Positions 25,955-34,047 of a stretch of 64,000 nucleotides of DNA are shown here, piece by piece. The stretch's first letter is position 1. Each line of letters opens with the position of its first letter. The stretch covers positions 1,054,001 to 1,118,000 of the forward strand of contig NZ_JARXYP010000002.1 of NCBI RefSeq assembly GCF_029893805.1, in the 5' to 3' direction. This DNA comes from Streptomyces sp. SAI-135. GTDB lineage: Bacteria > Actinomycetota > Actinomycetes > Streptomycetales > Streptomycetaceae. The translations under genes were made by a program, and so were the position numbers. Below the pieces are notes generated by a model. That model made no database searches. It had not been told where the DNA came from and saw only the letters and a list, made by a program, of their open reading frames with translations.

Positions 25955-27091
25955 ATGTACGCAGCATCGTCCTCCGTGTCCGCCCCGCCCCGGTCGCCGC
26001 ATCTCCGCCCGGGCGGTGGCCCCTACCTCGACCCCGCGCGGCCGACGGCCCCCGTACCGGGTGCGGGCAGGGCACGGCGCGTTCCGGGGCTCGGCACCCA
26101 ACCGCTCAGCGGGAGACTCGACTTGTCCGGCCCCCAGGGCGCCCAGCTGCGCACGGCGATCGCGTCGGTGCACCGGATCTGCCCGGAGTTCGCCCCGGTG
26201 CAGGTGCTGCGCCGCAGCGGACGCTCCGTGCTCCTGGTCGGTACGACGGGACGCAGCACGGCCGTCGCCAAGTGTTTACTCGACCACTCCCCGGTATGGG
26301 CCGAGCGGATCCGGCACGAAATAGCCGCCTACCGCTCGTTCGTCCGGCACCGGCCTCCGGTGCGCGTGCCGCGGCTGATCGCGGCGGACCCGGACAACTG
26401 CACCCTGGTCATCGAGCGGATGCCCGGCCGGGTGGCGGCGCTGCACCGGCATCCGGCGGAGGCCCCGCCGCGGGCGGACATCCGGGCGGCACTCGGCGCG
26501 GTGTGCCGGCTCAACGCCTGGCGCCCGCCCGCGGGGACCTTCGACGCCCCGCTCGACTACGCGGCCCGTATCTCCCGCTACCACGAGCTGGGGCTGCTGA
26601 CCGACCGGGACATGGGAGACCTCCAGAAGCTGCTGCACGGCATCGCGCACTCGGCGGGCCGGCAGGGCATGGGCCAGTTCTGCCACGGCGACGCACTGCT
26701 CTCGAACATCCTGCTCTCACCGGCCGGTCCAGTGCTGGTGGACTGGGAGCACGCGGGCTGGTATCTGCCGGGGTACGACCTGGCGACCCTGTGGTCGGTC
26801 CTCGGCGACGCCCCGGTGGCGCGCCGTCAGATCAGCCAGATCGCCCAGACAGCGGGTCCTGCATCCCGGGACGCCTTCCTGGTGAACCTGATGCTGGTCC
26901 TGACGCGTGAGATCCGTACCTACGAGACGGCCGTGCAGCGTTCGATGCACGACTCGACCCCGGCGGCACCGGGCGCGGCCCACCCTGGTGCTGCGCCGTC
27001 CGGCGAGGAACAGCGGCTGCTGCTGAGGCGGCTGCACGACGACTGCCAGCTGGCCCGACGGGCCGTACGCGCGGCGGTCGGCACTCGCTGA
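25955..27091 (+). CDS. APH-family phosphotransferase domain protein
   Basis: 378 residues. After about 60 proline/arginine-rich, probably disordered residues comes a kinase-like fold: [23 protein letters not shown] (ATP-binding Lys and Glu), [16 protein letters not shown] (catalytic loop) and [21 protein letters not shown] (metal motif). All key residues are present. The substrate is unknown; the fold covers aminoglycoside, choline and related kinases. The gene is divergent from the NsdA-like gene and ends at a strong hairpin. The start could be further downstream, because the first 60 residues are not conserved-looking. Confidence 0.8.
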   Translation: MYAASSSVSAPPRSPHLRPGGGPYLDPARPTAPVPGAGRARRVPGLGTQPLSGRLDLSGPQGAQLRTAIASVHRICPEFAPVQVLRRSGRSVLLVGTTGRSTAVAKCLLDHSPVWAERIRHEIAAYRSFVRHRPPVRVPRLIAADPDNCTLVIERMPGRVAALHRHPAEAPPRADIRAALGAVCRLNAWRPPAGTFDAPLDYAARISRYHELGLLTDRDMGDLQKLLHGIAHSAGRQGMGQFCHGDALLSNILLSPAGPVLVDWEHAGWYLPGYDLATLWSVLGDAPVARRQISQIAQTAGPASRDAFLVNLMLVLTREIRTYETAVQRSMHDSTPAAPGAAHPGAAPSGEEQRLLLRRLHDDCQLARRAVRAAVGTR

Positions 27092-27101
27092 CGGGGACGA
27101 T

Positions 27102-27140
27102 GGTCCGCGGTGCGCCCGGTGGAGCGGCGCGCCGCGGACC
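27102..27140 (+). terminator. Hairpin terminator after the APH-family gene
   Basis: GGTCCGCGG (27102-27110) pairs perfectly with CCGCGGACC (27132-27140), extended inward by about six more pairs. The hairpin begins 11 bp after the stop codon at 27091. Confidence 0.7.
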
Positions 27141-27358
27141 GTCGTATGTCCGGACCCTGCGCGGGCCCGGTCAATGGTGTACGCCACTGACGCCCCGCAG
27201 GCCCGCGGGGCACCCGCCACGAAACTCCCGTGCACCCGGATTGACATGGGAAATCCCCTGTCTCTGGGCATGATTGACGGATCGTCGACAAGCCGGTAGC
27301 ACTGACGCACGCCCGGCCCCGCTCGGCTCATCGCGCTCGATCGTCCCTGGAGGCTGCA

Positions 27359-29317
27359 TTGCGAGGATCTCCCACCGACCCCAACAGAGTCACCCGGAGG
27401 GTGCTCGGCACGCTGGCCGGTACCGCCCTGCTGCTGCCCCTGCTGGGCGCGGCCCCGTCGTCGGCAGGGGATTCCTCGGCCGGTCTCCAGCGGGCCTTCG
27501 CCGCGGCGGCCGCCGAGTACCACGTGCCGCAGAGCGTCCTGCTGGGTGTCTCGTATCTCCAGTCCCGCTGGGACACGCACGCCGGTGCGCCGAGCGTGAC
27601 CGGTGGCTACGGGCCGATGCACCTGACCGACGCCCGCACCGCACTCGCCTCGGCCCCGCACCACAGCGAGGGCACCGAGGACGCGCGCGGTGACAGCGCC
27701 CGCGCGGCTCTCCTGCCCGACACGAAGGTCCCGGAGCCGGCCGATCTCCCCGCCCGGCTGGAAACCCTGCCGAAGGCCGCCGAGCTGACCGGCCTGAGCG
27801 CGGGGGACCTGCGCACCGACCCCGCGGCCAACGTCGCGGGCGGTGCCGCGCTGCTGGCCGCCGCCCAGAAGGACCTGGGCGAGCCGCTGAGCCAGGACCC
27901 GGCGGACTGGTACGGCGCGGTGGCCCGCTTCTCCGGAGCGGACGACAGCGCGACGGCGGCGGCGTACGCGAACGACGTCTTCGACGTACTGCGCACCGGC
28001 GGGGAACGCACCACGGACGCCGGCCAGCGCGTCGCCCTGGCGGCCCGCCCGGAGCACGCCCCGGACACCGCGCAGCTGGCCCGGACGGGTCTCAGGAAGC
28101 TGAGCGCGGCGAACACCGAGTGCCCGAAGAGCGTGTCCTGCGAGTGGATCCCGGCGCCGTACGAGGAGTTCGGGGACAACGACTACGGCAACCACGACCT
28201 GGGCGACCGTCCGGCCTCGCAGAGCATCAAGTACATCGTCATCCATGACACGGAGGGCGCCTGGGAAGGTGTCCTCAACCTGGTGCAGGACCCGACCTAT
28301 GTGTCCTGGAACTACACCCTGCGCTCGACCGACGGTCACATCGCCCAGCATGTGAAGGCCAAGGACGTCGCCTGGCACGCGGGCAACTGGTACGTCAACG
28401 CCAAGTCGATCGGTCTGGAGCACGAGGGCTTCCTGGCGAATCCGGACGCCTGGTACACGGAGGCCATGTACCGGTCCTCGGCGCGGCTGGTGAAGTACCT
28501 CTCCGCGAAGTACGGCATCCCGCTGGACCGGCAGCACATCCTCGGCCACGACAACGTGCCCGGGCCGACCACCTCGACCGTCGCGGGCATGCACACCGAC
28601 CCCGGCCCGTACTGGGACTGGCGGCACTACTTCGAGCTGCTGGGCCACCCGTTCCGGGCGACCGCGCCCAAGCAGGGCGGCCTGGTGACGATCCGGCCGG
28701 ACTACGCCACCAACCAGCCGCGGTACACGGGCTGCGTCACCAAGGGCGAGCCCTGCGCCGCCCACGGTTCCAGCGAGGTACGGCTGTACTCGGCACCCGA
28801 CGAGAACTCCGCGCTCATCACGGACATCGGCCTGGGCGGCAGGGCCCCGACGATCGACGTCAACGACCTGTCGTCTCGGGTCTCCACCGGCCAGCAGTAC
28901 GCGGTCGCGGGGCGCGAGGGCGACTGGACGGCGATCTGGTACCTGGGCCAGAAGGCCTGGTTCAGGAACCCCGCGAGCAACCCGACCGCGGTGAACGCCG
29001 CGGGCCTCGTGGTGACACCGAAGGAGGGCCTCGACAGCGTCCCGGTGTACGGCCGCGCCTACCCCGAGGCCTCGGCCTATCCGGCGGGGGTTCCCGCACA
29101 GGCGGTCTCGCCGCTGCCGTACAAGGTGCTCAAGGGCCAGGCGTACGTGGCCGGTGACCGGGTGCCCGGCGAGTACTACTACGCGGTCACCTTCACTACG
29201 GACTCGCACCGGGTCGTGGTCGGCGAGGACCTGTACTACGAGATCCAGTACGGCCACCGGGTGGCGTTCGTACGGGCCGCGGACGTCGATGTGAAGCCGT
29301 CCGTTCAGCGCCGGTAG
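27359..29317 (+). CDS. Secreted N-acetylmuramoyl-L-alanine amidase
   Basis: 652 residues. A signal peptide (RRVLGTLAGTALLLPLLGAAPSSAG) is followed by a helical N-terminal domain (about 40-240). The amidase_2/PGRP domain (about 285-430) has IVIHDTEGAW with the first zinc His, GNWYVNAKSIGLEHEGF, and GMHTDPGPYWDW with the second. C-terminal SH3-like parts follow. It should cut the amide bond between muramic acid and the stem peptide. The TTG start at 27359 has GGAGG 5 nt upstream. Its last 13 bp overlap the end of the convergent WD40 gene. Confidence 0.9.
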   Translation: MRGSPTDPNRVTRRVLGTLAGTALLLPLLGAAPSSAGDSSAGLQRAFAAAAAEYHVPQSVLLGVSYLQSRWDTHAGAPSVTGGYGPMHLTDARTALASAPHHSEGTEDARGDSARAALLPDTKVPEPADLPARLETLPKAAELTGLSAGDLRTDPAANVAGGAALLAAAQKDLGEPLSQDPADWYGAVARFSGADDSATAAAYANDVFDVLRTGGERTTDAGQRVALAARPEHAPDTAQLARTGLRKLSAANTECPKSVSCEWIPAPYEEFGDNDYGNHDLGDRPASQSIKYIVIHDTEGAWEGVLNLVQDPTYVSWNYTLRSTDGHIAQHVKAKDVAWHAGNWYVNAKSIGLEHEGFLANPDAWYTEAMYRSSARLVKYLSAKYGIPLDRQHILGHDNVPGPTTSTVAGMHTDPGPYWDWRHYFELLGHPFRATAPKQGGLVTIRPDYATNQPRYTGCVTKGEPCAAHGSSEVRLYSAPDENSALITDIGLGGRAPTIDVNDLSSRVSTGQQYAVAGREGDWTAIWYLGQKAWFRNPASNPTAVNAAGLVVTPKEGLDSVPVYGRAYPEASAYPAGVPAQAVSPLPYKVLKGQAYVAGDRVPGEYYYAVTFTTDSHRVVVGEDLYYEIQYGHRVAFVRAADVDVKPSVQRR

Positions 29318-32300
29318 GGGCAGGTGCGCCGGTAGGGGACGTCCGGGAGGTGGCGGCTCCACTCCTCGGGGGTGAGGCCGCCGCCGGCCCGGTGGCAGAC
29401 GGTTCCGGCGGCGTCGGTGGGCCCGGTCCGGTACGTCTGCGGCGGGGCGTGCTGTCCCGCCGCGCGCAGGGTGCTCCCGTCCGGCCCGAACGCCAGGGCC
29501 CGCACGGTGTCCCCCGGCGTGGGCAGCGGTGATCCGACACGGCGGCGGGAGTCGACGTCCCACAGCTGCAGCGTGCCTTCGTCGCCGGCGACGGCGAGCG
29601 TGCGGCCGTCGGGCGAGAACGCCAGGGCCGAGACGTACTGGTAGGTGGTCGTCTCGGGGTCGGCGAGGACGCCGAGCCGGCGTTGGAGCCGGCCGTCCCA
29701 CAGCACGACCCGGCCGGACCCCTCCCCGACGGCCAGGTAGCGGCCGTCGGGGCTGAAGGCCACGGCGGTGCCGCCGCCGGTGAAACGGGTGGCGGGCAGC
29801 CGGGTGCCGGAGGGCAGGCGGTAGGCCTCTCCGCCGGTGGTGACGGCGAGGTCGCCGTCGGGGTGCACGACCGCCCGCCCGGAGGTGTCGGCCAGGACGG
29901 CCGTGGTCCGGTGCTGCCGCAGGTCCCACACCCGGGTGGCACCGGTCCCGGGGCTTGCCGCGTCGGACAGCAGGAGGGAGCGGTCGCCCCGTCCGAAGAC
30001 GAAGTCCGACAGCGGGCCCCCGCCGAGGTCCTGCGTGGTCAGGACGGTGGTGACCCGGCGGCCCGGGACGTCGTACAGCCATATCCGGCCCGTCGCGGGC
30101 CCCGACGGGTCGGGCGACGTGCCGCCGTAGGCGAGGGTCGTGCCGGTGGAGTCGAAGGCCAGGTTGCCGGTGCAGTCGTCGAGGGCGTCCTGGCACGGCA
30201 CGGTGCCGACGCCGGCCACGAGCCGTCCGGTGCGGCCGTCCAGGAGACGGATCCGCAGGTGCTTTCCGTCCGGGTCCGGGCGGGCGGTGGCCAGCCGTTC
30301 GCCGTCGCGGCTGAACACCGCGGCCGCCGTGGGGGTGGTGGTCCAGTCGTCGGTCGCGGCCCGCCCCAGAGTGACCGTGTGCACTCCCGGGCCCCACACG
30401 CCCTCCGCGCCGCCGAGGTAGCGCAGGGTCCGGCGGGCGGTGTCGAGGCGGATGTCCTTGACGGTCTCGCCGGCGAGTCGGTGGCGGAACACCGGGAAGT
30501 CGGAGCCGGACAGCCGCCAGACGAGGATCTCCTGGCCGTCCGAGGCGGCCAGGAAGGTGCCGTCGGTGCTGAACTGGGCCGTCTTGAGGCCCGGGTACGC
30601 CACCTCGGCGATCTTCCGGCCGCCGTCGATCCGCCAGGCACGGAAGCCGTCGGCGCCGACCATGCCGAGGCTGCGCCCGTCGGGGCTGAACACGATCTGT
30701 TCCTGGAGGCACTGCTGGGCCGAGGTCCTCGGCAGCCAGGGCGCGGTGATCTCACGCCGTGCGGGGACGTCCCACAGCCGGAGCCGCCCGCCCGGGACGC
30801 ACAGGGCCAGGTGGCGGTCGTCGGGGCCGACCGTCGCGTCCGGGGTGGCCAGATAGGTCTGGACGGCGGTGCGGCGCTCCTGCCGCAGCTGGGCCATCAG
30901 CGCGGTGAGCCGGGCCCAGGCGATGCCGCCCACGTCGATGTCGCGCACCCTCCCCGGCTCCTCGACGTCCAGCAGTTTCCGCCGGTGGAGGGGGTCCCAG
31001 AGCTGGACGCGCCGGCTCGTCCCCTTCCGGTCGTACACGACGAGGGTGCGGCCGCTCGGGCTCATCTCCGCGCCGCCGTCCGCGTCCGTGAGAGGGGTGC
31101 GGTCCTGGCGCCCGGTGGCGAGGTCGCGCACGGTGACGCGGGTGCCGTCGAAGACCGGGAGCCAGGTGGTGTCCGCGCGGGGGAATCCGGCGAGTTCGAA
31201 GCTCCGGCCGAGGCCCGGCCCGCGGCTCAGCCGCCGGTGGGCGGTGACGTCCCACCGGGTCACGCGGTCGACGCCCACGCTGATCAGGGTGCGTCCGTCG
31301 GCGCTCAGCCGCCGCATGGTCCGCTTGCCGCCGTCCGGGTCGGTGAACACGTCCTGTTCGTGCTGGACCGCCGCCGAGAGCAGCCCGGACCGGGTCTCGG
31401 GCAGGTCGGCCACCCGCCAGGCGGCGAGGCTCAGCCGCATCGAGGTGACCGGGTCGGACAGTCTGAGGCTCTCGGCGACGCCGGCGAGACGGCGGGCCTC
31501 GGCCTCCACCCTGCGCTGTTCACCGAGCCGGTTCTGCTGCCAGGCGACGAGCCCGGCGACGAGGCAGAGGACCACCAGCAGGGACAGGGCGCCGAGCCGG
31601 CCGTGCCGCCGGTGCCGGGCCCGTCGGCGCGCCCGGGCCGAGCAGTCGAGGAACTCCCGCTCCAGAGGAGTGAGTTCCGCGGAGTCGGCGGTGAAGTGCT
31701 CCTGAGCTGCGGCCAGTCGCAGTCCGCGGTACAGGGCCTCCGGGTCGCGGTGCAGGTCGGCCCAGGTGTGGGCGGCCTCGGTGAGGGCGCGCTGGGTGCG
31801 CAGCCGTTCACGGTCCTCGTCGATCCAGGTGCGCAGCCGGGGCCAGGCGCTGAGCACGGCCTCGTGGGCCAGGTCCACCGTCCGGTCGTCGACGGTGATC
31901 AGCCGTGCCCGGGCGAGCTGTTCGAGGACCAGCGGGGTGTCGGGCCAGTCGGCGCCGGTGAGTTCGGCGCGGTCGGCGGGCCGCCGGGTGTCGGGGGTGC
32001 CCTGGCCCGGGGTGACCAGACGCAGCAGGATGCGGCGGGCGGTGTCGGCCTGCTGCGGGGTGAGCCGCGCGTGCAGTTCCTCGGCGGTGCGGGCGATGGC
32101 CCCGTGGATGCCGCCGGCCGCCTCGTAGGCCGCCTCGGTCAGGGTTCTTCCCCGGCGTCGGAGCCAGGTCTCCAGCAGGGCGTGGGAGAGCAGGGGCAGT
32201 CCGCCCGGCTCGTCGGCGATCTCGTCCAGCAGCCGTGCGGTCAGCGAGCGTTCGACGACCAGGCCGCCGAGGGCCGCGGGCCGCACGACGGTCTCGCGCA

Positions 32301-33075
32301 GTTCGTCCGGGCTCATGGGCGTCACCAGCAGGGTCGCCTCCTGGGCGGCGGCGGCGAGTCGGCGGTCGCGGGTGAGGTGGCCGTAGAAGTCGGCGCGTAC
32401 GGAGATCACGACGCGGGTGGGTCTCCGTGCGGCGGCGAAGAGCAGGTCCAGGAAGCGAGCCCGTTCGTCGGGGTCCGTGCAGAGGGTGAAGAGTTCCTCG
32501 AACTGGTCGACCACGATCAGGGACGCCTCGGACGTCAGGGCGTCGGCGTGGGCCCGGGAGGGGTGCGGTCCCGGGGAGAGGATGCGGGTCCGGCCGGGCA
32601 GTCGCGGGAGCAGGCCGGCGCGCAGCAGTGAGGACTTGCCGCTGCCGGAGGGGCCGACGAGGACGACGAGGTGGCCGGCGGTGACCATCTCCACGAGTCG
32701 GGCGATCAGCCGGTCGCGGCCGAAGAAGCGTTCGCGGTCACCTGTGTCGAAGCGCGCGAGGCCCAGATAGGGGGCCTGGCCCGGATCGTCGGCGGCCCGG
32801 CGCTCCTCCGTCGTCTCGTCGGCCGCCTGCTGCCACCGCCGCTGCCACTCGTCCAGGTCGCCTCCGCAGGCCGCGGCATAGGCGAGGGTGACCTGGAGGG
32901 AGGGGAGCCGGTCGCCGGCCGCTGCCTGGGCCAGGGTCGCGGTGGAGTAGTGGGCCCGCTCTGCCATGGCCCGGTAGGTGGGGCCGCCGGCCTGCTGCCG
33001 TAACGTCCGCAGCTCGTGTGCGAATCGGGCGACCGGCCCCTCGGTCGGGTCCAGCGGTCGCTCGCGTCGCCCCAT
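29305..33075 (-). CDS. nSTAND-type NTPase with HTH-like N-terminus and C-terminal WD40 propeller
   Basis: 1256 residues. The N-terminus (about 10-90) is an XRE-like helical domain (FAHELRTLRQQAGGPTYRAMAERAHYSTATL). A novel-STAND NTPase follows with GRDRLIARLV, Walker A LVGPSGSGKSSLLRAG (about residue 140) and Walker B SLIVVDQFEELF. A single membrane helix (LGALSLLVVLCLVAGLVAW) lies near residue 500. WD40 repeats fill about 580-1256, recognisable by FSPDGRYLAVGEGSGRVVLWD and FSPDGRTLAVAGDEGTLQLWD. STAND proteins are signal-dependent ATPase switches; their bacterial members include stress, developmental and anti-phage proteins. The ligand is unknown. The start at 33075 gives the complete HTH. 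Confidence 0.88.
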   Translation of the reverse strand: MGRRERPLDPTEGPVARFAHELRTLRQQAGGPTYRAMAERAHYSTATLAQAAAGDRLPSLQVTLAYAAACGGDLDEWQRRWQQAADETTEERRAADDPGQAPYLGLARFDTGDRERFFGRDRLIARLVEMVTAGHLVVLVGPSGSGKSSLLRAGLLPRLPGRTRILSPGPHPSRAHADALTSEASLIVVDQFEELFTLCTDPDERARFLDLLFAAARRPTRVVISVRADFYGHLTRDRRLAAAAQEATLLVTPMSPDELRETVVRPAALGGLVVERSLTARLLDEIADEPGGLPLLSHALLETWLRRRGRTLTEAAYEAAGGIHGAIARTAEELHARLTPQQADTARRILLRLVTPGQGTPDTRRPADRAELTGADWPDTPLVLEQLARARLITVDDRTVDLAHEAVLSAWPRLRTWIDEDRERLRTQRALTEAAHTWADLHRDPEALYRGLRLAAAQEHFTADSAELTPLEREFLDCSARARRRARHRRHGRLGALSLLVVLCLVAGLVAWQQNRLGEQRRVEAEARRLAGVAESLRLSDPVTSMRLSLAAWRVADLPETRSGLLSAAVQHEQDVFTDPDGGKRTMRRLSADGRTLISVGVDRVTRWDVTAHRRLSRGPGLGRSFELAGFPRADTTWLPVFDGTRVTVRDLATGRQDRTPLTDADGGAEMSPSGRTLVVYDRKGTSRRVQLWDPLHRRKLLDVEEPGRVRDIDVGGIAWARLTALMAQLRQERRTAVQTYLATPDATVGPDDRHLALCVPGGRLRLWDVPARREITAPWLPRTSAQQCLQEQIVFSPDGRSLGMVGADGFRAWRIDGGRKIAEVAYPGLKTAQFSTDGTFLAASDGQEILVWRLSGSDFPVFRHRLAGETVKDIRLDTARRTLRYLGGAEGVWGPGVHTVTLGRAATDDWTTTPTAAAVFSRDGERLATARPDPDGKHLRIRLLDGRTGRLVAGVGTVPCQDALDDCTGNLAFDSTGTTLAYGGTSPDPSGPATGRIWLYDVPGRRVTTVLTTQDLGGGPLSDFVFGRGDRSLLLSDAASPGTGATRVWDLRQHRTTAVLADTSGRAVVHPDGDLAVTTGGEAYRLPSGTRLPATRFTGGGTAVAFSPDGRYLAVGEGSGRVVLWDGRLQRRLGVLADPETTTYQYVSALAFSPDGRTLAVAGDEGTLQLWDVDSRRRVGSPLPTPGDTVRALAFGPDGSTLRAAGQHAPPQTYRTGPTDAAGTVCHRAGGGLTPEEWSRHLPDVPYRRTCPYRR

Positions 33076-33471
33076 GGCTCTCCCCCGGCATCGTTCGTCG
33101 GCGCGGTCGGCTGCGGATCCGCACGCTAGGGACCGACGCGGGTGCGGGGCAAGGCAGTTCCGCGGGCGTGGCGGAAGATCAGGAAATTGTCTGGAGTGGT
33201 GGAAGGGGGCTGCCGGACAACTCCGGGATGGCGAAAGCTGGCGGCACGGCACCCCGGGGCTTCGCCGCGGCGGGCGGAGCGGGGGATCCCGGGTGTGACC
33301 GTGGTGGGCCGGACGACCGACCGTGCCCGTGGGCGGCTCCGGAAGGCCATGCGTCGGGGGACATGGCCTTCCGGGGCCTGCGCGGTGGTCATGCGTCGAT
33401 GGCTTCCGGGGCCTGCGCGGTGGCCGTGCGTCGGGGGACACGGCCTTCCGGGGCCCGGTGCCGCCGGGGGG
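33076..33471. other. Intergenic region with degenerate tandem repeats
   Basis: 396 bp between two minus-strand genes. No frame has coding character. The left part is the promoter region of the WD40 gene and contains TTGTCTGG and CCGGACAA as loose inverted repeats. The right part holds the tandem repeats described separately. Confidence 0.5.
33351..33460. repeat. Three degenerate tandem repeats of about 35-42 bp
   Basis: Copies begin at 33351, 33393 and 33428. Each opens GCGTCG and contains GGCNTTCCGGGGCC. Copy 2 has lost 7 bp after GCGTCG; copies 1 and 2 both continue CTGCGCGGTGG. The array ends just before the stop codon of the downstream minus-strand gene at 33472. It may be decayed duplicated DNA with no present function. 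Confidence 0.65.
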
Positions 33472-33969
33472 TCAGCCCTGCTGGAAGAGCTCGGCGGGCA
33501 GGGGCTTCAGGAGGGCGTACAGGTCGTCCGTGATCGGGCGGTCCCAGGCGGCGATGGTCACCAGGACGTTGTCGCTGCGGTCGAACTGGACGCAGGAGAT
33601 CCGGCTCTCGGAGAGCTTGAGGCGGCGCACGATCAGGAGGTTGTCGCCCTGCATCACCGGCACGTCCTCGGTGTCGGTGACGGTCACCTCCTCGTCGTTC
33701 TCCAGCGCGATCAGCAGCTGGGCCACCTCGAAGGGGACCTGCCCCTCGGGGACCTCGCGCGCCGGGGAGCCCTCGGGGAGGTTGCCGATGATCATCGCGG
33801 GGCCGCGGCCGCCGAACAGGTCGTAGCGCAGGAAGACGCCCTGGCAGGTGCCGTCGGGGGCGGGCAGGAGCCCCGCGCCGAGGTTGCCGGGCCAGTCGCC
33901 CGGGTCCATGGCCAGGACGTCGAAGTCTGGACCGGCGGGGGTTGCGCTGCGGCGGCGGAGGAACGACAT
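33472..33969 (-). CDS. Conserved actinobacterial protein of unknown function
   Basis: 165 residues starting MSFLRRRSATPAGPDFDVLAMD. The protein is acidic, has no signal peptide or membrane segment and reads as a compact alpha/beta domain (VLAMDPGDWPGNLGAGLLP, FLRYDLFGGRGPAMIIGN, VQFDRSDNVLVTIAAWDRP). I do not recognise a named family. It lies 78 bp downstream of the LAL regulator gene on the same strand. Coding is supported by composition and a plausible ATG. Confidence 0.7.
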   Translation of the reverse strand: MSFLRRRSATPAGPDFDVLAMDPGDWPGNLGAGLLPAPDGTCQGVFLRYDLFGGRGPAMIIGNLPEGSPAREVPEGQVPFEVAQLLIALENDEEVTVTDTEDVPVMQGDNLLIVRRLKLSESRISCVQFDRSDNVLVTIAAWDRPITDDLYALLKPLPAELFQQG

Positions 33970-34047
33970 GCGCCCATGGTAATGGGCGGTGAGGTGGTCG
34001 TGCGGGTGCAGGTGAGTGGGGGTTGATCGGGTAGCGCCCCGCACGCC

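Noticed and set aside
26717..30712. Very long minus-strand open frame antisense to the APH-family and amidase genes
   Set aside because: No recognisable domain; Arg/His/Gly-rich shadow of real genes on the plus strand and of the WD40 gene in another frame.
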